Shown here in pieces: positions 44,437 through 49,532 of a stretch of DNA of 49,532 nt; position 1 is the stretch's first letter, and the number at the start of each line of letters is the position of its first letter. The stretch spans positions 1 to 49,532 of the forward strand of contig JAFVTT010000016.1 in assembly GCA_017503065.1 (NCBI GenBank). Reading direction: 5' to 3'. This stretch comes from Bacteroidaceae bacterium (lineage in GTDB: Bacteria; Bacteroidota; Bacteroidia; Bacteroidales; Bacteroidaceae). The notes below the pieces were generated by a model that did not search any database, was not told the DNA's origin, and saw only the letters and a program-made list of their open reading frames with translations. A program made the position numbers and the translations under genes.

Positions 44437-45555
44437 TTAAAATATTCTGTATGGTGCATCCCAGATTGTGTGCCACTTGAATGAACCGATGATTGAAGGT
44501 AAAACTAATGTTAATATTGTTTGAAGTATCAAAATCGTGAATATAGTTATTCTATCCAGTTTGTTCTTCGTCTTGGTCATGTAATGGAATAGTGAACCCA
44601 AAATGAATATTTCAAGTATTGCACCATACATTAGCATTCTGTTCAGGACTATGATTTGCATTGTTGCCGCGTCCAATAGAATTCCAATAAAGAACAGATT
44701 ATATAATGGTATAAATACCTCTTTACCAATGAATGCTTTTAATTTGTTGTAGTAAGCTATAATAACAATCCAGCGCAAATATCTGAAAGCAACTCCAAGT
44801 CCAGATCCTATTGCAATATCTTCTAGCGCTGTTTTTAAAGAACTTGTTAGATTACCATATCCGATGACACTCATAAAAGGAAGGAGTTTTTGTACAATCA
44901 CATCAAAAACAATGGGAAAAACGACAATAGAAACACCCAATAACAAATACTGAATTTTAATATTCTGAAAAAGTTCTTTATTTACAATCCAATAAACAGG
45001 AGTCCAAATGATTATTGATCTATGAAATAGAGTTCCTATGAATATAAGGACCAAGTAATGATACAACTTACGCTCTTTAATAAATGTGGTTGCACAAATG
45101 AAACAAGATAATGCAGCTCCCTGCCTTACTCCATTCATATAGAAGCTGATGTACAGCATAAAGAAGCTTAGAATTATCCAAGGGAACACCTTCCGAAAAT
45201 TATTTTTTACAGCGATTGCTATGAATAATATTTGTACAAATGCCATAAAAATAAACCACCAATAGAATTTTAAATTTAGTCCATTTACCACATCTATTAA
45301 ATAACGATTCAAAAACTCAAGTTTTTCATAGTAATAATGGCTATCACCTTTTTCCACAATACTCATGTATTGTTCATAATCCATACCTACCATATATCGA
45401 GTACCCACAATAAATGCAAAAGTTACTAACAGCATGTAGAATGGAATAGTAGTCCAAAGTTGCTTGCCTCGTTTGATTGCAACATTGGATGCCTGTGATG
45501 CAAACATAACAGACATTACTATGAGTAATATATATATTGAATTGTGGTATTCCAT
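44437..45555 (-). CDS. wzy: EpsG-family membrane protein, probable Wzy-type polymerase
   Basis: 372 residues with about ten to twelve membrane segments. FAFIVGTRYMVGMDYEQYMS near residues 46-65 corresponds to the EpsG motif (Arg, Gly, Asp-Tyr-x-x-Tyr). The periplasmic loop after it and the MNGVRQGAALSCFICATTFI block are typical. In Wzx/Wzy loci such proteins polymerise repeat units on the periplasmic side. It sits between GT32 and GT2 genes and near the Wzx flippase, supporting this role. Wzy proteins vary widely, so the assignment relies on topology and context. Confidence 0.78.
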   Translation of the reverse strand: MEYHNSIYILLIVMSVMFASQASNVAIKRGKQLWTTIPFYMLLVTFAFIVGTRYMVGMDYEQYMSIVEKGDSHYYYEKLEFLNRYLIDVVNGLNLKFYWWFIFMAFVQILFIAIAVKNNFRKVFPWIILSFFMLYISFYMNGVRQGAALSCFICATTFIKERKLYHYLVLIFIGTLFHRSIIIWTPVYWIVNKELFQNIKIQYLLLGVSIVVFPIVFDVIVQKLLPFMSVIGYGNLTSSLKTALEDIAIGSGLGVAFRYLRWIVIIAYYNKLKAFIGKEVFIPLYNLFFIGILLDAATMQIIVLNRMLMYGAILEIFILGSLFHYMTKTKNKLDRITIFTILILQTILTLVLPSIIGSFKWHTIWDAPYRIF

Positions 45556-45607
45556 TATCTGAATTCAGAGTTATTTATATTAAAGTGCTTAAAATTCAGA
45601 GTTATAC

Positions 45608-46342
45608 TCATTTGAAAGCCTTCTTTATTTTGACAACGAATTTTGTACATCTTTCACCCAATAGAGTTGAAATTTTTTTCTTGAACTTCTTCGTATTTGA
45701 GTGCCACGATGCCTTGTAATGGTGTATTGAATATGAGTTCTCGGTTATTGTCAGCTTGCCAGTGTAGTAGTCCAGTGGACATAAGTATTCTCTTGGGTAA
45801 ATCCACACTCCTGCACACTCCTGTATCTGATTGGTGTACTGCAGGCCGTGTCTTTCCAAGATTTCGGTAGTATAGTCAACCACAGTCTTAGTGTTAAGAG
45901 TGCCGTTTGTTTTAAGGAAATGAAAATCAGCATATGTATCAAGAATTTCTTTATACAGGCCGAGGCCGGGGTTTACCCCAAGGCCGAGGCCGGAGGCGAC
46001 ACTCGCTACGCCCGTGTCGCTGGCATCCTTCTCGCATCCCATAAAGGGACCGCGGGCTATGATGTCGTCCATAGGCTTGATTACCTCGACGTCAGTATCG
46101 AAATACAGACCACCGTAATTATATAATATCCAGAAACGGGCATAGTCGCTGACAAAGGCATACTTCTTGGCCTCGTAAGCCTCCCTGGTATAAGGTATCA
46201 TGTTGACATCGAAATTGTCCTCGTTCCACTCCTTTATTTCATACTCAGGAAGGTATTTCTTCCATGATTCAATACACTTAACGGCCAACTGAGGAAGAGG
46301 ATTCCTTCCAAACCAACAATAATGAATAACTTTAGGTATCAT
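45608..46342 (-). CDS. GT32-type glycosyltransferase
   Basis: 244 residues. MIPKVIHYCWFGRNPLPQLA is the hallmark start of the DXD-containing glycosyltransferases with Gly-rich sugar-binding region (OCH1/CapH-like). The metal site is in YGGLYFDTDVEVIKPMDD. The C-terminal SYSIHHYKASWHS is also typical. The segment ASGLGLGVNPGLGLYKEI is encoded by an unusually GC-rich patch (45957-46030) inside an AT-rich gene. It should add hexose or hexosamine to the repeat unit. Confidence 0.88.
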   Translation of the reverse strand: MIPKVIHYCWFGRNPLPQLAVKCIESWKKYLPEYEIKEWNEDNFDVNMIPYTREAYEAKKYAFVSDYARFWILYNYGGLYFDTDVEVIKPMDDIIARGPFMGCEKDASDTGVASVASGLGLGVNPGLGLYKEILDTYADFHFLKTNGTLNTKTVVDYTTEILERHGLQYTNQIQECAGVWIYPREYLCPLDYYTGKLTITENSYSIHHYKASWHSNTKKFKKKISTLLGERCTKFVVKIKKAFK

Positions 46343-46354
46343 ATTATATATTTT

Positions 46355-47878
46355 TTATTTTCGTAAAATTTTACAAACAAAACTCTTTATCAGTAATCGT
46401 TCTCCACGACTCATCAATAGGTACTCTATAATCAATCCAACTATGACGAGGACTGTTGACGTAGTAAAAAAGTGGATAAAACTTCCAGACTTCCAGAAAG
46501 CATTAATAAATAAGCCCAACAACAATAAACAACTAAATACAATGACGGAAGGGGAAATTACTTGCTTCAGATAAACGAACAAGTCTAAATTCAGTTGTTT
46601 TTTTATGTCGTAGATACAATAGAACCAATACATATACTGCATAAACGCACAGATTGCTACGGCCAGAATAGGATTAGGAACAATCTTCAAAGAGATATAA
46701 GATAAAGGCAATGCAGCTAATGTAAATAATCTACCATAAATTTGATTTCGTTTGATATTACCAGTAGCATTAGCGGCTATCCACAAAGGATTGATAAATA
46801 TAGAAGCTAGCGATTCTATTATTACGATTTTAGAGAAAGGTGCGGCATATTCAGGTACATTCTTCAACCACAACGCTAAAATATAATCAGCTTCTACTAG
46901 TATTGGAACGGCTATTAATGCAGATATAAAGAAAGACAGTTTAGACGACTTCATCATCAGAGCAAGCATATAAGAGACATTTCCAGAAGCATAAGATTTT
47001 ATTATCTGAGGTTTAACGGCAGTCATAATACTATCTGTAAATCTAGACACAACAGAACTCACTTGCATAGAAATACCTTTAGCTGCATTCATTACTGGGC
47101 CAAAAAACATGTTCATGACGATATTTGACCCCTGAACACCTGCAGACCATGCAAAACAGCCAAACAAATTAGCAGAAATAAATTTAGTCATTTCCTTTAC
47201 TAATGACTTATCCCAGCACAATCCTATCTTGCATACACGAAATTCAACTTTACAATATAAAATATGAAAAGAAAGAACAAGAACTGACACCAATGCTGTT
47301 AAGCCCGCATATAGTATTAAATGGTCAAAAGAAGACTTAACTATCACATAGGCGACAAACAATCGAGAAAAAGCTTCAAATAGACCTAAATAAGCATAAA
47401 CCCCCATTTTTTCATGAGCAACAATTGCACCCAAAAAATTCACCTGGTTAATTGAGCAAATCACAGATAGCAATGAAAATTGATATACCCAAAAAGCCGC
47501 AATCATGCGTTCTGAAGGTATAACCAATTTATTCATCACAAACCACAATCCTATAGTTTCGCCCAAAAGGATGGTGATTAGAGAAAAACAAAACAATATC
47601 GTTCCACATTGTTTAAAGTACTTTATCGTGAGTTCCTCATCTCCACGACCTATTCCCAAGTTTAAATATCTTTGACTGGCATTTGTAAGACTTGAAGTGA
47701 AAAAGCCCAACATCCCAACAACACCACCAACAACGTTATAAATACCATAATCCTCTACACCTAATGCTCCAAGAATAACGCGTGAAGTATATAGGGAGAC
47801 GAGCATCAACAATAGCATACGAACATACAAGAGCATTGTATTCTTTGCTATTCTTTTATTATTTGCTGATTGATCCAT
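46355..47878 (-). CDS. wzx: Wzx-type polysaccharide flippase (MOP superfamily)
   Basis: 507 residues with about fourteen membrane segments. MLLYVRMLLLMLVSLYTSRV, LGVEDYGIYNVVGGVVGMLG and SSLTNASQRYLNLGIGRGDE match the N-terminal part of oligosaccharide flippases in Bacteroides capsule loci. It moves the lipid-linked repeat unit across the cytoplasmic membrane before polymerisation. First gene of the minus-strand polysaccharide operon. The upstream 180 bp are low-complexity repeats, and no clear promoter is seen. Confidence 0.9.
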   Translation of the reverse strand: MDQSANNKRIAKNTMLLYVRMLLLMLVSLYTSRVILGALGVEDYGIYNVVGGVVGMLGFFTSSLTNASQRYLNLGIGRGDEELTIKYFKQCGTILFCFSLITILLGETIGLWFVMNKLVIPSERMIAAFWVYQFSLLSVICSINQVNFLGAIVAHEKMGVYAYLGLFEAFSRLFVAYVIVKSSFDHLILYAGLTALVSVLVLSFHILYCKVEFRVCKIGLCWDKSLVKEMTKFISANLFGCFAWSAGVQGSNIVMNMFFGPVMNAAKGISMQVSSVVSRFTDSIMTAVKPQIIKSYASGNVSYMLALMMKSSKLSFFISALIAVPILVEADYILALWLKNVPEYAAPFSKIVIIESLASIFINPLWIAANATGNIKRNQIYGRLFTLAALPLSYISLKIVPNPILAVAICAFMQYMYWFYCIYDIKKQLNLDLFVYLKQVISPSVIVFSCLLLLGLFINAFWKSGSFIHFFTTSTVLVIVGLIIEYLLMSRGERLLIKSFVCKILRK

Positions 47879-47880
47879 AT

Positions 47881-48030
47881 GAAGAACGGAGAACGCAGAG
47901 CGTTTAAAGTTTAGAGTTTCAAGTTTAAAGTTTCTGGTTTAAGGTTTAAGGGCGAAGGGTCGAGGGTTTAGAGTTTCAAGTTTAAAGTTTCTGGTTTCAG
48001 GGCGAAGGACGAAGGGGCGAAGAGTTCGGG
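47881..48030. repeat. Low-complexity heptamer-type repeats with a 31-bp exact direct repeat
   Basis: A 31-bp sequence at 47910-47940 recurs exactly at 47967-47997 (offset 57 bp). The region is composed of gtttaaa, gtttcaa, gggcgaa and ggagaac-like units. No gene is seen. It resembles the runs at 10981-11048. Confidence 0.8.
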
Positions 48031-48102
48031 GGATACAACAATAGGGCGGAACAGAAGTCCCGTCCAAACAAGTTGTTGCCAATAAGTTAAAGGTTGATTA
48101 TT

Positions 48103-48405
48103 CTATTCTGATTGTGACAAACATTCCTTGATATAACATTCTATATCTTCTGCTGTCTGCTGATAAATAGGTGACAATTGGTTGAAACGCTCATCACGTT
48201 TGAAGCGTGCCCCATTAGTAAGTATTGCCAATATGTTTTTGGTCTTTAAGCGATGGCCTGAATAGTCCTGCGCTATAGTAATCATTTCCCAAACAGGAAT
48301 TCCTGTCTTCAGAATAGAATATATGTCGTAATAATCGCGGAAGTTGCTACGGCGCATCATCACCTCCATCTTCATGGCACCTATAGATCTTCGTTCATCG
48401 TTCAA
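48103..48405 (-). pseudogene. C-terminal fragment of an AbiEii/AbiGii-type nucleotidyltransferase toxin
   Basis: An open frame of 100 codons whose recognisable part is IGAMKMEVMMRRSNFRDYYD, the region in AbiEii-type toxins where the I-x-A-M-K block precedes Arg-Asp-Tyr-Tyr-Asp. The N-terminal two thirds with the nucleotidyltransferase Asp motif are absent; full proteins are about 220-300 residues. Immediately upstream is a run of non-homologous sequence, and no antitoxin (AbiEi) lies beside it. It is therefore a truncated, probably inactive gene. Confidence 0.7.
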
Positions 48406-48448
48406 CTATCAACGTATTTCCGTGTGCGGTATTCGTTAAACGTTATTT

Positions 48449-48859
48449 TCACTGCTCATCGCGATTTATCCAATTTTCAAAAGTCAAGTCTTGAACATTC
48501 TTGAAATGCCTGGTATTATCTGTAATTAACACCATCCCCAGTTTTACCGCGGCGGCAGCTATCAACAAATCAAAATCATCTACAGGAGTTCCTTGTGCAC
48601 AAAGACGAACCTTTTCTCGAGAAAAAACATCAATAGACTCTGCAAATGGGACTACATTTACAACAGATGTAAATTCATTGATCAAGCGCAGGTTTTCTTC
48701 AATCTTATTACTTTTATATGCCCCATACGTGAGTTCAGCAATTGTCACTTCAGAAACATAACATTGCGAAGGGTCTAATTTGGATAATCTCTCTGCAACA
48801 TTATACTTTTGACGAAACAAAAATACACATATACAGGTATCTAAAAGGTAACGTGTCAT
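48449..48859 (-). CDS. vapC: VapC-type PIN-domain ribonuclease toxin
   Basis: 136 residues, usual VapC length. Acidic active-site positions are visible: Asp in TRYLLDTCICVFLFR, Glu in VSEVTIAELTYGAYKS, Asp in GTPVDDFDLLIAAAAVKLGM and Asp in LITDNTRHF. Predicted to cleave RNA (often initiator tRNA or rRNA in relatives) unless neutralised. Its ATG overlaps the antitoxin stop by 4 nt (48856-48859). It appears intact and is flanked by remnants of other toxin systems. Confidence 0.87.
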   Translation of the reverse strand: MTRYLLDTCICVFLFRQKYNVAERLSKLDPSQCYVSEVTIAELTYGAYKSNKIEENLRLINEFTSVVNVVPFAESIDVFSREKVRLCAQGTPVDDFDLLIAAAAVKLGMVLITDNTRHFKNVQDLTFENWINRDEQ

Positions 48860-49113
48860 AACTCAATATCCTTATTCAACGAACGATTGGAGCGTATATC
48901 ATGCAATATTTCCTCTGCATTACGAGTATCTTCCCACTTACCCATCAAATTAGAGACCCAATTGCTGGCATTTGACTTCTTGTCAACGGAAGTAAGAAGT
49001 GATGCCGACAATCTGGCAATAAGGTCAAGTTTGACATCAGTGCCTAAATTTTTCAGAATGTTCCAATAAACATTGCTTACATCCACTCTATGCGAACCAT
49101 ACATACTATCCAT
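48856..49113 (-). CDS. Antitoxin of the VapC-like toxin
   Basis: 85 residues from the ATG at 49111-49113, preceded by aagga; an in-frame ATG at 49159-49161 falls inside the -7 box and cannot be the start. The N-terminal part (MYGSHRVDVSNVYWNILKNL) should form the DNA-binding or dimer part. The C-terminal part (WEDTRNAEEILHDIRSNRSL) is charged and should wrap the toxin, as in VapB-type proteins of Bacteroidales. Overlap with vapC and a good promoter support a functional operon that is likely autoregulated. Confidence 0.75.
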   Translation of the reverse strand: MDSMYGSHRVDVSNVYWNILKNLGTDVKLDLIARLSASLLTSVDKKSNASNWVSNLMGKWEDTRNAEEILHDIRSNRSLNKDIEL

Positions 49114-49160
49114 TGTTCCTTGTTGTTTTAATTTAATGCAAATACCATCTTTATCCGTCA

Positions 49161-49191
49161 CAAAGATACAAATACTTAGGACATAGACAAA
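49161..49191 (-). promoter_or_regulatory. Promoter of the antitoxin-vapC operon
   Basis: Minus-strand TTTG (49188-49191), 19-bp spacer, TATCTTTG (49161-49168). Transcription start is expected near 49154, about 40 nt before the ATG at 49113. Confidence 0.7.
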
Positions 49192-49205
49192 ATATTTGTT
49201 CTATT

Positions 49206-49409
49206 TTAACTCAAGAACATTATCCATGACACACAGGAAGTACATATTAACATAGAATGTCCACCGCTCACCGTTAATCCTTTTCCGTTTGAATCCGTAT
49301 CCTCATAATAGTACTTATATGACGTTATCTGCTCGGAATTGGAAATCACGCGCTCTACAGTTTGTTTTATCTTAGCAAGAGCAGCAAGCACATATTCTGT
49401 TTTATGCAT
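49206..49409 (-). pseudogene. Truncated HepT-like ribonuclease toxin
   Basis: 67 codons. The first 35 (MHKTEYVLAALAKIKQTVER and VISNSEQITSYKYY) resemble the N-terminus of HepT/DUF86 proteins, which are usually 110-150 residues. The rest (CTSCVSWIMFLS) does not fit, and the catalytic RxxxxH motif is missing. The start overlaps the end of the MntA-like gene by 8 nt (ATGCATAA), as in intact mntA-hepT pairs. A 3' deletion or frameshift probably inactivated it. Confidence 0.62.
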
Positions 49410-49532
49410 AGATACCCTCCCTCATAATATCGCGTTTCAGCAATGCATCCATCTCTGGACGAATACGAATAATGTCTACTGGATTACCAAAAAGTTGCTG
49501 AAGCTCTTCTTTGATATGTACCATATAGAACA
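49402..49532 (-). CDS. MntA-like nucleotidyltransferase antitoxin, C-terminal part (5' end outside window)
   Basis: The minus-strand frame is open from the window edge to a TAA at 49402-49404. It reads MVHIKEELQQLFGNPVDIIR, then a segment around RPEMDALLKRDIMREGIYA, the typical end of MNT-domain proteins (a Leu-Phe-Gly, Val-Asp block then a hydrophobic RxxILREAIYA-like end). In MntA-HepT systems this protein AMPylates and silences HepT. Here its partner gene seems truncated. The catalytic GSxxxxD motif would lie beyond the window. Confidence 0.72.
   Translation of the reverse strand, partial: FYMVHIKEELQQLFGNPVDIIRIRPEMDALLKRDIMREGIYA

Overview
The window looks like chromosomal DNA of a Bacteroidota species, most likely order Bacteroidales (Prevotella/Bacteroides-like). 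Evidence: several promoters of the Bacteroidetes type (a TAnnTTTG -7 box, some with a TTTG -33 box about 20 bp upstream), a RluB-type pseudouridine synthase with a Gly/Tyr/Arg-rich head, duplicated OmpA-family porins, an OstA/LptA-like protein next to two SurA-like foldases, and a WecA-Wzx-EpsG type surface polysaccharide locus. This is inferred from gene families and signals, not from a database match.

Region 1-24.5 kb is core, GC-richer, and almost entirely on the minus strand: asnS, rluB, purB, tRNA-Val(UAC), ompA paralogue 1, trpS, ompA paralogue 2, mutL, a small membrane protein, an OstA-like protein, two parvulin foldases, guaB, recQ, then clpX-clpP-tig. One plus-strand cassette interrupts this block between recQ and clpX: a DUF3791-like gene, a DUF3990-like gene (possible ADP-ribosyltransferase fold) and a second DUF3791-like gene. 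Intergenic regions here are rich in repeats: REP-like palindromes whose stems covary, a 141-bp tandem unit, a 22-bp tandem array, heptanucleotide runs and a 108-bp inverted repeat.

Region 24.6-30.3 kb holds an AspT/YidE-type membrane transporter, a lipoprotein, lptB (LPS export ATPase) and a divergent mlaE-mlaF pair (outer-membrane lipid asymmetry), followed by a MITE-like element with terminal inverted repeats. Related copies lie at the window start and near 26.4 kb.

Region 30.3-47.9 kb is an AT-richer surface polysaccharide locus, transcribed on the minus strand in the order: Wzx flippase, GT32, EpsG/Wzy polymerase, GT2, ChbG-type deacetylase, GNAT, GT2, (hexapeptide acetyltransferase remnant), acyl carrier protein, AMP-forming ligase fused to GNAT, acyltransferase-3, second ChbG-type deacetylase, GT2, (plus-strand DUF4143 ATPase), GT2, WecA-like initiator, nucleotidyltransferase. 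Deacetylases, a stand-alone ACP, a ligase-GNAT fusion and a GNAT together suggest a module that removes acetyl groups from amino sugars and puts on another acyl or aminoacyl group. I regard this as the most interesting system in the window.

Region 48.0-49.5 kb is a cluster of toxin-antitoxin genes and remnants: an AbiEii C-terminal fragment, an intact-looking VapC with its antitoxin, a truncated HepT-like gene, and the C-terminus of a MntA-like nucleotidyltransferase cut by the window end.
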